From Clostridium sp. D33t1_170424_F3 (GTDB lineage: Bacteria > Bacillota > Clostridia > Oscillospirales > Acutalibacteraceae): 64,000 nt of DNA. The DNA lies in assembly GCF_015667585.1 (NCBI RefSeq), contig NZ_JADPEG010000011.1:1-64000 (forward strand), in the 5' to 3' direction. This document shows positions 1-8,891 of this stretch, in pieces. A program made the position numbers and the translations under genes. The notes beneath the pieces are model-generated. The model did no database searches. It worked only from the letters and a program-made list of their open reading frames with translations, and was not told where the DNA came from. Position 1 is the first letter of the stretch; each line of letters starts with the position of its first letter.

Positions 1-837
1 CTGCAGGGCGATATTACGAAGGCGCGGGATGCGCTGTACAACGCGATTATGGCCCTGGTGGATAAGGTAGACCGCACGGAGCTGGATGCGTTCATCGCGG
101 AAGGCACAAGAATCGAAGGTATCCTGGAGTCCGATTACCTGCCGGTTGGCCAGGAAGAGTTCAAGGCGGCGCTGCAGGCGGCAAGAGAGCTGCCGGCGGA
201 CGCGGACCAGGCGGCAGTCAACGCGGCGGCAATGCGTCTGGTGAAAGCCATTTCGGGTCTGCGCCTGATCCCGACCAGAGAAGCGCTGAAGGAGCAGATC
301 AACGCGGCGGAGAGCATCGACCGCAGCCTGTACACAGCATCCAGCCTGATGCTTCTGGACCAGAAGCTTACGGCGGCGAAGAATGCGTACGAGCATGCGG
401 AAACGCAGGAAGAGATCACAAAGGCGTTTGACGAGCTGGTGGACGCACAGGAGAAGCTGACGAAGAAGCAGGAGAGCGGCAAGACGGGCTCCGGCAGCAA
501 CACCAGAGTGGTGGACAACAGCTACGGTTCCGCGGGTACGGCGGTTGCCGGCGCGCAGAACACGGCGGCGTATGTACGCTCGGATACGACGGTGAACTTT
601 GCTCTGAAGAGAGGGCAGGCGTACTGCTTCAAGATGACGGTAGTCAACGGCAGCGGTTTGGCGCCTAACTTCACAGTTGGCGACGGCAGCGTGCTGAAGA
701 CGCAGTTTGTGGCGCAGATCGGCAATGACTACTACTTCAGAGTGTGGGCAATTGGCGCGCCGGGCACAAGCGCGGGCGTGTATACCTCTCTGAACGGCAG
801 GGAAGCCGTCAGGCACTGCACCGTTGCGATCGCCTGA
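1..837 (+). CDS. Surface protein C-terminus with FIVAR-like repeats (5' partial)
   Basis: The reading frame is open to base 1, so the gene starts upstream of the window and only its last 278 residues are seen. Two or more alpha-helical segments of FIVAR type (Ala, Leu, Glu and Lys rich, with a 'L..A...A' pattern) are followed by a Ser/Gly linker and a roughly 95-residue C-terminal module with the motifs AYVRSDTT, RGQAYCFKMTVVNG and FRVWAIGAPG. The same module ends the GH3 protein at 32649-37841, with most positions identical. FIVAR regions are common in large secreted or wall-attached proteins of Firmicutes, so extracellular localisation is likely. There is no LPXTG motif at the C-terminus. 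What the missing N-terminus does cannot be told; a glycosidase paralogue is one possibility. Confidence 0.8.
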   Translation: MQGDITKARDALYNAIMALVDKVDRTELDAFIAEGTRIEGILESDYLPVGQEEFKAALQAARELPADADQAAVNAAAMRLVKAISGLRLIPTREALKEQINAAESIDRSLYTASSLMLLDQKLTAAKNAYEHAETQEEITKAFDELVDAQEKLTKKQESGKTGSGSNTRVVDNSYGSAGTAVAGAQNTAAYVRSDTTVNFALKRGQAYCFKMTVVNGSGLAPNFTVGDGSVLKTQFVAQIGNDYYFRVWAIGAPGTSAGVYTSLNGREAVRHCTVAIA

Positions 838-847
838 TGATATTGTA

Positions 848-887
848 AAAAGGAGCCTTCCATCCGTGCGGATGGAAGGCTCCTTTT
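848..887. terminator. Rho-independent terminator, bidirectional
   Basis: An 18-bp perfect inverted repeat with a GC-rich core, a 4-nt loop, an A run on the left and a T run on the right. It lies between two convergent genes and can serve both. Confidence 0.9.
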
Positions 888-906
888 CCGTTTTTACGTG
901 GGTTTC

Positions 907-1101
907 TTACAGGCTTTGTACAAAATCCTTTACGTCTCCCAATTCCTCCAGCAGCGGCGCACCGATCACCTTGGAAAGCGCCTGGTTCAGCTCGGAATAC
1001 TGGTTGCCAGTGATAACGATCTGATCGTTCTGGTGTTCGCGCAGCAAATTCATGCGGCGATCCAATTCTGCAATAATCTGCTTTTTCATATCCTTTGCCA
1101 T
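907..1101 (-). CDS. Small hypothetical protein (64 aa)
   Basis: A short acidic/basic helical protein starting MAKDMKKQIIAELDRRMNLL. The start is chosen because AGAAGGA lies 8-9 bases before this ATG; a longer frame to 1146 lacks such a site. It is predicted to be cytosolic, with no signal peptide or membrane segment and no cysteine. I do not recognise the family. The helical 'LD.R...L' beginning recalls small sporulation phosphatases of the Spo0E type, but the conserved SxxLD signature of that family is not clear, so no function is assigned. It converges on the preceding surface-protein gene and shares its terminator. Confidence 0.6.
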   Translation of the reverse strand: MAKDMKKQIIAELDRRMNLLREHQNDQIVITGNQYSELNQALSKVIGAPLLEELGDVKDFVQSL

Positions 1102-1490
1102 GGTAACACATCCTTCTATGCTGTTTGAAATTCCATTGGAACGCAAAATATATTGCGTGCGTTCCGCAGATGTGTTTAGTGTTTACATGGGAAAAACGAT
1201 TATACCGTTTTTATCATATTTGTGATTGCGAGAGATAAACGGAGAAAACAGGAGATAATAAAAGAGTATGTCGCGCCTGATTGTGGGAAAACAAAAATGG
1301 ATTCCCTCGCGGCGCTTTATGCGGGAAGCCGCGGCTTGCCTCAAATACGTTTTCCCGCGTATAATAGAAGCATCCAAAACACAGCAGATCCCGGCCGGAC
1401 ACAATAGGGGTGGGATTATGCCATAGCAATGCTTGCCTGAATCAACGGTTTGAAGTTCTTTTTGAAAACGGATAAAAGGTGAGTGAAATC
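1102..1490. other. Intergenic region between divergent genes
   Basis: 389 bases between the small minus-strand gene and the GNAT gene. It contains the plus-strand promoter listed separately and, on the minus strand, a TATAAT-like box at 1204-1199 without a good -35. No further gene, repeat or RNA structure was recognised. Confidence 0.5.
1336..1365 (+). promoter_or_regulatory. Sigma-A-type promoter for GNAT gene
   Basis: TTGCCT at 1336-1341 and TATAAT at 1360-1365 with an 18-base spacer, about 120 bases upstream of the acetyltransferase start. Confidence 0.55.
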
Positions 1491-2117
1491 GTGAATACCA
1501 AGAGCCTGTACAGGCTTACTAAAAATGACTCGGAAAAACTTTCTCTTCTGCTGACGGAATGCTTTCAACAGGATCCGCTGTACTGTGAGCTGATTCCGCA
1601 GAAAGACAAACGAAACAAATTATTGCCGGAAATTTTCAGCTGTGACTTGGATGAAATGTTTGAAAATTGCGAGGTGTACGCGGACAGCGAAGATGTCAAT
1701 GGCATCATTGTAGTTTCAGATGAGACGGAACCCTACAATCCGCTGCGCTATGCGGTTTCCCAGTGCTTTTACACGTTGAAAACGCTGCTGTGCCTTGTCA
1801 GGGAAGACTGGTCCCTGCAGACCCTGAGCAATTTCATCAAAGGCAGGGAATACCTGAATGAAGAATGGGTGGAGGATCTCCATCAGGAAGAACGGATTCA
1901 CATCGTCTATTTTGCCGTGCGTCCGTCGATGCGGGGCAGAGGCGTTGCAAGCAGGCTGATGAAAGCGGTGCTGCATTACGCCGATGACCACGGCCTGATG
2001 ACCTCGCTGGAAACGCACAATGTAAAAAACGTGCGCATGTATGAACACTATGGGTTCCGTCTGTTCAGCACCATGCAAAAGCATTTTGCGTTAAAACAGT
2101 TCTGTATGGTTCGTTAA
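1491..2117 (+). CDS. GNAT family N-acetyltransferase
   Basis: A soluble protein of about 208 residues. Near residue 150 it has the acetyl-CoA binding signature RGRGVASRLM preceded by a beta strand (IVYFAVRPS), and further on NVRMYEHYGFRLF, the usual last strand-helix of the GNAT fold. It should transfer an acetyl group from acetyl-CoA to an amine; the substrate cannot be told. The GTG at 1491 is preferred because AAAAGGTGAG sits 8 bases upstream; another in-frame GTG at 1479 overlaps that site. It is monocistronic between its own promoter and a terminator. Confidence 0.8.
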   Translation: MNTKSLYRLTKNDSEKLSLLLTECFQQDPLYCELIPQKDKRNKLLPEIFSCDLDEMFENCEVYADSEDVNGIIVVSDETEPYNPLRYAVSQCFYTLKTLLCLVREDWSLQTLSNFIKGREYLNEEWVEDLHQEERIHIVYFAVRPSMRGRGVASRLMKAVLHYADDHGLMTSLETHNVKNVRMYEHYGFRLFSTMQKHFALKQFCMVR

Positions 2118-2153
2118 AAAGATAGTTGTATCGCAATGCACGTTTTGCAGGAT

Positions 2154-2200
2154 AAAAGCGCTTCTCCCTTCGCTTGCAACGGAGGAAGAAGCGCTTTTTT
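2154..2200. terminator. Terminator between GNAT gene and proC, bidirectional
   Basis: Inverted repeat with arms aaaagcgcttct and agaagcgctttt, followed by a T run on the plus strand and, on the complement, after the proC stop. Confidence 0.8.
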
Positions 2201-2235
2201 GTGTCTTCAGCCAATGGAGGACAGCTCTGATTTTA

Positions 2236-3042
2236 TTATTTGCTCATCGCGTTGGATTTTTTGGTGCATACGTCTACGGCCCGGATCACCGCCGCGCGCA
2301 TGCCGTCCCGCTCCAGACTGGCAACCGATTCAATGGTGGTTCCGCCGGGAGAGCAGACCATATCTTTCAGTTCCCCAGGATGCTTGCTGGTTTCCAGCAC
2401 CATACGGGCGGAACCGAGCACCGCCTGCGCCGCAAATGTATACGCCTGCTGGCGCGGCATACCGTGCAGCACGGCGCCGTCGGCCAACGCCTCAATGAAC
2501 ATATATACATAGGCGGGGGAGGAGCCGCTTACGCCCGCGACCACGTCCATCATTGATTCGCCGACAAATTCCGCTTTGCCGAAGCTCTCGAAAATTTCAC
2601 GGATTTCTTCCTTTTCCGCTTCTCCGACCAGACTGTTGCAGCACAGTGCCGCCATGCCTTCCCCGACAAGTGCGGGGGTGTTCGGCATTGCCCGGACGAT
2701 TTTGATCTCGCGGCCAAACCGCGCTTCGTTCGCGGCGATGGTTTGTCCCGCGGCGATCATTACAATGACGGCGCCCGGCTTTACCATTTCTTTAATCTCT
2801 TCAATCACGTCGGCGTACAGGTACGGCTTGACGGAAAGCACGAGGATGTCGCTCATTTTGGCGGGGATGCAGTTGTCCTGTGTGATGTGAATACCATATG
2901 TATTGTGTACGATCTCAAGGTTCTTTGCGGAAGGATCCGAAACGTAAACCTGCTCCGGGCGGACCAGCCCGGACCGGATGATCCCGCCGATCATGGCCTG
3001 GCCCATATTGCCGCAGCCGATAAACCCGATTTTTTTATCCAT
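2236..3042 (-). CDS. proC: Pyrroline-5-carboxylate reductase
   Basis: 268 residues. It catalyses the last step of proline synthesis, the NAD(P)H-dependent reduction of 1-pyrroline-5-carboxylate to L-proline, in the cytosol. The N-terminal Rossmann fold carries GFIGCGNMGQAMIGG; later come VRAMPNTPALVGEG and, in the C-terminal dimerisation domain, VAGVSGSSPAYVYMFIEAL and SPGGTTIESV, all diagnostic for ProC. Length matches the family (about 265-275). The ATG at 3042 is chosen because AAAAGGAG precedes it by 9 bases; an upstream TTG at 3051 lies too close to that site. It is transcribed alone and converges on the GNAT gene. Confidence 0.95.
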   Translation of the reverse strand: MDKKIGFIGCGNMGQAMIGGIIRSGLVRPEQVYVSDPSAKNLEIVHNTYGIHITQDNCIPAKMSDILVLSVKPYLYADVIEEIKEMVKPGAVIVMIAAGQTIAANEARFGREIKIVRAMPNTPALVGEGMAALCCNSLVGEAEKEEIREIFESFGKAEFVGESMMDVVAGVSGSSPAYVYMFIEALADGAVLHGMPRQQAYTFAAQAVLGSARMVLETSKHPGELKDMVCSPGGTTIESVASLERDGMRAAVIRAVDVCTKKSNAMSK

Positions 3043-3335
3043 AAAGCTCAACTCCTTTTCTTTTTATTTTATCCTGTTATCGTATGAAAGACAAGACATC
3101 CCGGGCGCGGGACGGCAATATTTTGCCGGGACTGGCATGCGCGGCGCTTTTTTGCATAAAAATGAAGGGATTGGATGGCGGAACTTTTGCGGCTTTTTCA
3201 AAAAATGTTTCCAAATCTTTCAAAGCTGCGTCAGCAAACCGTCACATTCCGCCGGTATACTAAGATCATCGAAAACAAAGGAGATGATAGAAGAAACCGT
3301 GAGAAAATCACCAAGAATGATAAATTTTTAAATAT

Positions 3336-3428
3336 GTACTGCTGTTGAAGTCTATCGAGTGGATGGAATACCAGCTCGATAGACGGGACAGACCAAACGG
3401 ACTCATGCAATGCATGGGCTTTTTTTAT
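3336..3428 (+). ncRNA. Candidate structured RNA/leader ending in a terminator
   Basis: In the 560-base gap between proC and the SH3 muramidase gene there is a 10-bp perfect stem (3350-3359 with 3375-3384) extended by an inner tgg/cca pairing, followed by a 7-bp stem (3402-3408 with 3412-3418) and seven T residues. This looks like the 3' part of a small RNA or attenuated leader. A TATACT box near 3252 could start it. No known riboswitch consensus (ydaO, GEMM, T-box) was matched. The muramidase gene has its own promoter further down, so this RNA, if made, would end before that gene. Confidence 0.4.
3402..3426 (+). terminator. Rho-independent terminator of candidate small RNA
   Basis: A 7-bp stem, one G-U pair, triloop aat, then C and a run of seven T. 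Confidence 0.65.
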
Positions 3429-3495
3429 GCCGTTTTTCAATTTGAAGAAGCAGAAATAAATGCAAAGATTATGTCAACATAATTGCCGCATTACC

Positions 3496-3524
3496 TTGCG
3501 GAATCTCTGTTTTTAGGGTATAAT
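3496..3524 (+). promoter_or_regulatory. Sigma-A-type promoter for muramidase gene
   Basis: TTGCGG at 3496-3501 and TATAAT at 3519-3524 with a 17-base spacer, about 90 bases before the start codon. Confidence 0.75.
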
Positions 3525-3613
3525 CGAACCATATTTTAAAAAAATTGGCTGCTTTTGGGGCGCTTTTTTACATCCGGCAGGTTGGCTGGAGATTGAAATT
3601 GGAGTGAATCATT

Positions 3614-6490
3614 TTGAAAGATCAGCATCGGCGAATCTGGTCCGCGGCGGTTGCCCTGCTTTGCTCTGCCTCTCTGGCGGTGACGATGCTGCCGGGGACG
3701 GCGTACGCGGCGCGTACGGCGAAGACCACGGACTATCTGAATCTGCGCACCGGCGCGGGCGCGGCATATCCGGTGATTATAACAATGCCTGCGGGAACGG
3801 AACTCACCATCCTGGATGATTCCCGGGAGGAGTGGGTGCAGGTGAAGACCTCTTCCGGCCAGGTGGGCTACTGCAGTAAAACGTATCTGGCGGATCGCGG
3901 CCTCACCACCAATACCCATGCGGCTGCCGGCAACACAGCGGTTACAACCGGGAACCTGAATGTGCGCACGGGCATCGGCACCAGCTATGAGATCGTAACC
4001 ACATTGGCACAGGGAGCGACCGTAACCATTCTGGACAACTCCCATGCCACTTGGGCAAAGATCCGCACGGCCTCCGGACAGGAAGGCTATTGTTTAAAAG
4101 AGTATTTACAATTCAGTGATGGCGGCACGGCGAATTCCGGCGCGGCGCAGACGGGGAACACGGCGGTAACCAAGGATTACCTGAATGTGCGCAAGGGGCC
4201 GGGCACTACTTACGACCGCCTGATGACGCTGGCGGCCGGCGTGACCGTGACCGTGACGGATCATTCCAATGCGGAGTGGGTGAAAATCCGCACCAGCTCC
4301 GGCGTAGAGGGCTATTGCAGCCGGGAATATCTGGAGATTTCTGGCGGTGCGTCGTCCGGCGGAACATCTTCGGAAGGGACCTCTTCCGGAACCACAGCCC
4401 CGCCGTCTGGAACCGGTTCCGAAATCACGGCAACCGTAACGGAGAACCTGAATCTGCGTAAAGGGGCGGGCCCCAGCTACGCCATTATGCGAACCCTGCC
4501 GAAGGGTACGGTTCTTACGGTCATAGATAATTCACATGCCACGTGGGCCAAAGTCCGCCTGGCGGACGGCACCGTCGGCTGCTGCGTCAAAGAATTTCTG
4601 AATATCCAGACGCCCGCCGCGCCGCCTGCACAAACAACGCCTCCGGCAGCCAGTACACCGGGAGACGGCAAGACCTATATCGGTATTGTGAAAGAAAGCC
4701 TGGCGCTGCGCAAGGGTGCGGGCACCAGTTATGATGTAATCCGCGTGTTAATGCCGGAAGAACAGCTCACCATTACGGACAATACGCATGCCACCTGGGC
4801 CAAGGTCAAAACCGCCGATGGAACAGAGGGCTGCTGTATGAAGGAATTTCTGGAGATCCGGGAGGAAGGTGCAAACGAGATGCCTCCCAGCGGCGGCAGT
4901 GCGCAGACCATCACGGGCGCGACAGTCACGGCGGATGCTTTGCGGATGCGAAGCGGCCCCGGCACCACTTATGAGATTGTTACCACACTGATGAAGGGCA
5001 CTTCTTTGACGGTCCTGGATACCTCCAACGCGGAATGGACAAAGGTGCAGACCGGCAGCCAGAGTGGATATGTCAGTACAGAGTACATACAGTTTCAATA
5101 TAATGGCAATACCAATGTTCCGGCCAACGGGCTGACGATTTCCCGTGCGACGGGGACCGTCTCCGCAGGAAGAACGCTCTACATCAAAGCGACGCCGAAT
5201 CCCAGCACGGCAACCGTGACCTGGAGCAGCGGCAATACAGCCGTTGCCACAGTCAGCAACGGATATATTTACGCGGTTTCCCCGGGCACGGCGGTGATCA
5301 CCGCTTCTTCCGGTTCTCAGTCCAAGACCTGCACCGTCACGGTGACGGCGGCGGAAGCGGTCAAAACAGCATATGCCACCCCCAACCTGGCGGGCGTCGG
5401 ATCCGCCGTGACATTCGTCGCGGTAACGGATACCAGCCGCGACGCCGTGCGGTTTACCGTACAGGGACCAAACGGCGCGGCGCAGACGGTTTACGCCAGC
5501 AGCAGCACCTCGGAGTCGGTGGAGCAGACCTACACCAAGGTCTGGAAGGCGACAATGAGCCTTTCCGATCCGGGAACCTATAAGATCACAGCAAATGCTG
5601 CGCAGGGAGGCGTATACAGCGCCACCGGATTTAGCACCAGCGCCTATGTGGTTTCCTCGCAGGATTTCACGGTGACAACGAATGAAGAGCGGCGTGTCAG
5701 CGATCAAATGTTGAACCTGATTGCCAACTGGGAGGGCTATGCTTCCACTGTTTATGCGGACAAGCTCAGTTCCACCAGTGTGCCGACCGTCGGTTACGGT
5801 TTTACCTTTAAAGAGGGAGATACCTTCTATAACAACCTGACCAAAACGGAAGCATGGTCCCTGCTGGTCAATACGGTGAACAATGCCTCTTACACGACGG
5901 AAGTAAACAAGTTCATCAAAAACAATAACCTGCGGATGAATCAAAACCAGTTTGACAGCCTGGTCAGCTTTGGCTATAATGTGGGCGCCGCTTACTGGAA
6001 CAACAGCAGTTCGGAGATCGACCTGCGCCGCATCATTTTGAATGCGGTGGTTCCCCCGGACTTTGGTTCTGGCATCTCCGGTACGGTCAGCAAGGCGACG
6101 GCAGTGCGCAGCGAGCCGAACAATTCCGCCGTCCAAACATGCGAGGTTGCAAAGGGCACGGTGCTGACGGCGCTCTCCGCAAATTTTGCCAATCCAAAGG
6201 ACGGCTGGTATATGGTAAATCTGACGGATGGGACAACCGGCTGGATTAATTCTGCTTATGTGACGTTAAACAGCCCAAGTTTGGTGCACGATCTGAACTA
6301 TACCAACGCCTACGCGTTTGGCACGGATATGCTGCGTTGGAACCAGGCGGGCGGCAAGAGTTACGCAGGCCTGCTGTACCGGCGTTTAGGTGAGGCGAAC
6401 GTCTACAATTATAACGATTACAGTGCGTCCCGCGTCAATTCACATGGATATACGTATCCGTCGGCGCTTGCGTATCTGGATGTACAGTAA
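3614..6490 (+). CDS. Secreted multi-SH3 GH24 muramidase with split catalytic domain
   Basis: 958 residues. A signal peptide (residues 1-32, cleavage after AYA) is followed by six bacterial SH3 repeats (about 37-490; each with LN[LV]R.G.G..Y and W.K[VI]), a BIG2 immunoglobulin-like domain (about 505-580), an extra beta-rich stretch, and a GH24 lysozyme domain starting near 695. Glu707 in NWEGY is the likely catalytic acid, followed by TVGYGFTF and FDSLVSFGYNVGAAYW. A seventh SH3 unit (about 818-885) interrupts this domain; the closing GH24 motif, GLLYRRLGEANVY, comes after it. It should cleave glycan strands of peptidoglycan outside the cell, with SH3 and BIG2 parts binding wall. The TTG start at 3614 is supported by GGAG 9 bases upstream. 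Monocistronic. Confidence 0.85.
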   Translation: MKDQHRRIWSAAVALLCSASLAVTMLPGTAYAARTAKTTDYLNLRTGAGAAYPVIITMPAGTELTILDDSREEWVQVKTSSGQVGYCSKTYLADRGLTTNTHAAAGNTAVTTGNLNVRTGIGTSYEIVTTLAQGATVTILDNSHATWAKIRTASGQEGYCLKEYLQFSDGGTANSGAAQTGNTAVTKDYLNVRKGPGTTYDRLMTLAAGVTVTVTDHSNAEWVKIRTSSGVEGYCSREYLEISGGASSGGTSSEGTSSGTTAPPSGTGSEITATVTENLNLRKGAGPSYAIMRTLPKGTVLTVIDNSHATWAKVRLADGTVGCCVKEFLNIQTPAAPPAQTTPPAASTPGDGKTYIGIVKESLALRKGAGTSYDVIRVLMPEEQLTITDNTHATWAKVKTADGTEGCCMKEFLEIREEGANEMPPSGGSAQTITGATVTADALRMRSGPGTTYEIVTTLMKGTSLTVLDTSNAEWTKVQTGSQSGYVSTEYIQFQYNGNTNVPANGLTISRATGTVSAGRTLYIKATPNPSTATVTWSSGNTAVATVSNGYIYAVSPGTAVITASSGSQSKTCTVTVTAAEAVKTAYATPNLAGVGSAVTFVAVTDTSRDAVRFTVQGPNGAAQTVYASSSTSESVEQTYTKVWKATMSLSDPGTYKITANAAQGGVYSATGFSTSAYVVSSQDFTVTTNEERRVSDQMLNLIANWEGYASTVYADKLSSTSVPTVGYGFTFKEGDTFYNNLTKTEAWSLLVNTVNNASYTTEVNKFIKNNNLRMNQNQFDSLVSFGYNVGAAYWNNSSSEIDLRRIILNAVVPPDFGSGISGTVSKATAVRSEPNNSAVQTCEVAKGTVLTALSANFANPKDGWYMVNLTDGTTGWINSAYVTLNSPSLVHDLNYTNAYAFGTDMLRWNQAGGKSYAGLLYRRLGEANVYNYNDYSASRVNSHGYTYPSALAYLDVQ

Positions 6491-6511
6491 AATATGTTTT
6501 AACAAAAACTT

Positions 6512-6556
6512 CAGGCTTATTCCCCCGACTTTTCATGGGGAATAAGCCTGTTTTTT
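6512..6556. terminator. Terminator after muramidase gene
   Basis: A 14-bp perfect stem (caggcttattcccc and its complement) with a TTTTTT tail on the plus strand; it may also stop the convergent yifB transcript. Confidence 0.85.
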
Positions 6557-6634
6557 GAATAGCTGCTTTCTAGGAAATTCAATTTACCGTGTATCCCTTT
6601 TCCTGTTAAACGGCGATAGTACGCTGCACCGGTT

Positions 6635-8167
6635 TTACAATTCGCGCATCCAGTATTTTCGGTCCAGGCTGCGGTACTGGACGGCTTCCGCCGCGTGGAT
6701 GACGTCGATCACCTCGCTGTGGTCCAGGTCTGCGATGGTACGCGCCACTTTGAGCACACGGTCGTAGGCGCGGGCGGAAAGCCCCATGGTGTCAAACGCC
6801 TTTTTCAGGAGCCGCCGGGCGGCGTCGCTCAACGGGCAGAAGGTGTGCAGGAGATCCGGGGTGATTCGGGCGTTGCAGGCGATGCCGGTTCCCTGAAAGC
6901 GCTCGTTTTGAATTTGGCGCGCCGCGTTGACGCGCGCCTGAATGGCAGAGGAGGGTTCTGCTCTTTCGTTGGAATCCAACGCGTCAAACTCCACGGCGGG
7001 GACCTCAATATGTAAATCCAGCCGGTCCAGCAAAGGCCCGCTGATCCGCGAAAGATAGCGTGAAACAGCGCCTGAATTGCAGATGCATGGTTTGGAGGGA
7101 TGGCCGAAGTATCCGCAGGGGCAGGGATTCATCGCGGCGATCAGCATCACGCTGCATGGGTAGGATACGGAGCCTGTGGCACGTGAAATGGAAACCCGGC
7201 CGTCTTCTATGGGCTGCCGCAGAACTTCCATTGCACTCCGGGAGAACTCCGGCAGCTCGTCCAGAAACAGAACGCCGTTATGCGCCAAAGAAAGTTCGCC
7301 TGGACGGGGGATGCGCCCGCCGCCGGAGAGTCCGGCGGGAGAAACCGTGTGGTGCGGCGAGCGGAACGGGCGCGCCTGTACCATGGAAGAGCCGCCGGGC
7401 AGGACGCCGGCGATGGAGTGGATTTTAGTCGTTTCAATGTACTCGTCAAAGGTCATATCCGGCAGGATGGAGGGGAGGCGTTTGGCGAGCATACTTTTAC
7501 CGGAGCCGGGAGGGCCGATTAAAATGGCGTTATGCATGCCGGCCGCGGCAATTTCCAGCGCGCGCTTGGCGTCCTCCTGTCCGCGAACGTCTGCAAAGTC
7601 CGGACGGGCAAAGGCGCTTTCGGTCAAAGTTTGCTGTGGGCGTGCGGGAATCAGCTGTATTTGTCCTGTTAGATGAGAAAGCAGGGAAGAAAGATCGCGG
7701 ACGGGATAAACCTCCAACCCCTGAACCACTGCGCCCTCTGCGGCGTTCTTTTCCGGAACGTAGAATCGGCGGAATCCGGCTTCCTGCGCTTGAATTGCCA
7801 TCGGAAGGATGCCCTTTACAGGACGCACCTCGCCCGAGAGAGACAGCTCGCCGATGAATGCGCTGTCTTCCACGTTGGCATCCAGCTGGCCGGAGGCGCG
7901 CAGCAGGGCGATCATCAGCGGCAGGTCGTAGAGCGTCCCTTCCTTCCGCTTATCCGCGGGGGCCAGATTGACGGTAATGCGGCTGACGGGAAACCGGAAC
8001 CCCATGTTTTTCAGAGCGGCGCGGACCCGGTCGCGTGCCTCCCGCACGGCGGCGTCCGGCAGACCGACAATCTCAAACGCGGGCAGGCCGGAGGAAAGGT
8101 CCGCTTCCGCTTCCACCACAAAGGCGTCCATCCCGTACAAACCCATACTGTATACTTTTGCAACCAT
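6635..8167 (-). CDS. yifB: YifB/ComM family Mg-chelatase-like AAA+ ATPase
   Basis: 510 residues, full length for the family. The N-terminal ChlI-type domain begins MVAKVYSMGLYGMDAF and carries GLPDAAVREARDRVRAAL and LAPADKRKEGTLYDLP. The central AAA+ module has Walker A GPPGSGKSML, Walker B GVLFLDELPEF and the cysteine-rich NPCPCGYFGHPSKPC; a C-terminal Mg-chelatase helical domain ends the protein. ComM of Haemophilus and Vibrio is a hexameric branch-migration helicase acting in natural transformation; in Clostridia the role is not established. The start at 8167 matches the family N-terminus; a TTG at 8182 lies close to a GGAG and is an alternative. It follows the NuoE-like gene on the same strand. 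Confidence 0.88.
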   Translation of the reverse strand: MVAKVYSMGLYGMDAFVVEAEADLSSGLPAFEIVGLPDAAVREARDRVRAALKNMGFRFPVSRITVNLAPADKRKEGTLYDLPLMIALLRASGQLDANVEDSAFIGELSLSGEVRPVKGILPMAIQAQEAGFRRFYVPEKNAAEGAVVQGLEVYPVRDLSSLLSHLTGQIQLIPARPQQTLTESAFARPDFADVRGQEDAKRALEIAAAGMHNAILIGPPGSGKSMLAKRLPSILPDMTFDEYIETTKIHSIAGVLPGGSSMVQARPFRSPHHTVSPAGLSGGGRIPRPGELSLAHNGVLFLDELPEFSRSAMEVLRQPIEDGRVSISRATGSVSYPCSVMLIAAMNPCPCGYFGHPSKPCICNSGAVSRYLSRISGPLLDRLDLHIEVPAVEFDALDSNERAEPSSAIQARVNAARQIQNERFQGTGIACNARITPDLLHTFCPLSDAARRLLKKAFDTMGLSARAYDRVLKVARTIADLDHSEVIDVIHAAEAVQYRSLDRKYWMREL

Positions 8168-8268
8168 ATCTTGAACTACCAACTTTCTCCATTTCTTGCG
8201 TTTTGATTATACTACAGGCGCGCTGCAGTCACACAAAAAAGCAGAGAAAATTCACCTGGACGGAGCGA

Positions 8269-8739
8269 TCAGGAATACTTTTTTAAAATGCCTGGAATAT
8301 CCGCAGGACGAATCCCCGGATATAATTCGCCGTCAATGATGGCATTGGGCGCGGTGCCGCACTTTTTCAGGCAGTTTTGCGTACGCAGAAGGAATCGCCC
8401 GTCCACCGTTGTCTCGCCGGAGTGGATGTGAAGCGCATCTTCAAAAGCCTGTAAGACACGCGCACCGTTTTTGGCGGCACAGCGCGGACCGGTGCATACG
8501 ACGATTTCATGCCGGGCGGCGGATTCCTTCAACCCCGGGATCCGCCGGACCAGCGCGGCGGTCAGAGAAAGCGGCGTCCCGGCAAGCGCTGCAATTTCCT
8601 CCTGCTTTTCCTTTGAAATAGCTCCATAGATTTCCTGTGTTTCCCGCAGAAAGGCGATCAGAGTCTGCTGGTCGCCGGGGGTGAGCGCCGATTGGTAATA
8701 TTGCGCGGCTTTTTGAAAAGCCAGTTCTTGTTCGTCCAT
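8269..8739 (-). CDS. NuoE-like [2Fe-2S] thioredoxin-fold protein
   Basis: 156 residues. It resembles the 24-kDa subunit of NADH dehydrogenase and NADH-dependent hydrogenases. The N-terminal helical region (EIYGAISKEKQEEIAALAG, about residues 36-54) is followed by a thioredoxin-like ferredoxin domain with the two cysteine pairs CTGPRC and CLKKC that should bind one [2Fe-2S] cluster. Such proteins pass electrons between NAD(P)H-oxidising flavoproteins and hydrogenases or other redox enzymes. No partner subunit (NuoF or HydA type) lies next to it; its neighbour is yifB, which makes the partner unclear. The start is supported by AGGAGG 8 bases upstream. Confidence 0.85.
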   Translation of the reverse strand: MDEQELAFQKAAQYYQSALTPGDQQTLIAFLRETQEIYGAISKEKQEEIAALAGTPLSLTAALVRRIPGLKESAARHEIVVCTGPRCAAKNGARVLQAFEDALHIHSGETTVDGRFLLRTQNCLKKCGTAPNAIIDGELYPGIRPADIPGILKKYS

Positions 8740-8795
8740 AAAAAGTGCCTCCTGTTTAGTGAAAATTTTTATTTCAGCGGCAAAAGATGGAATAA

Positions 8796-8891
8796 CGTTA
8801 CATCACCAATTTTACCCTTCCGGACAGCGGCTATGCGGAAGCGACGGATGATGTGCCGTTCCGGTATCGTTTTGACGGGTGGCATGTGTAA
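8796..8891 (+). pseudogene. Possible C-terminal remnant of a decayed gene
   Basis: 31 codons following an in-frame stop read as a plausible protein tail (TLPDSGYAEATDDVPF then RYRFDGWHV) and end in TAA. There is no start codon or ribosome site, so it would be a relic, not a gene. The parent family was not recognised. Confidence 0.25.

Noticed and set aside
3240-3600. c-di-AMP (ydaO), GEMM or T-box riboswitch upstream of the muramidase gene
   Set aside because: The conserved cores of these classes are absent and the hairpin-terminator unit ends before the gene's own promoter.
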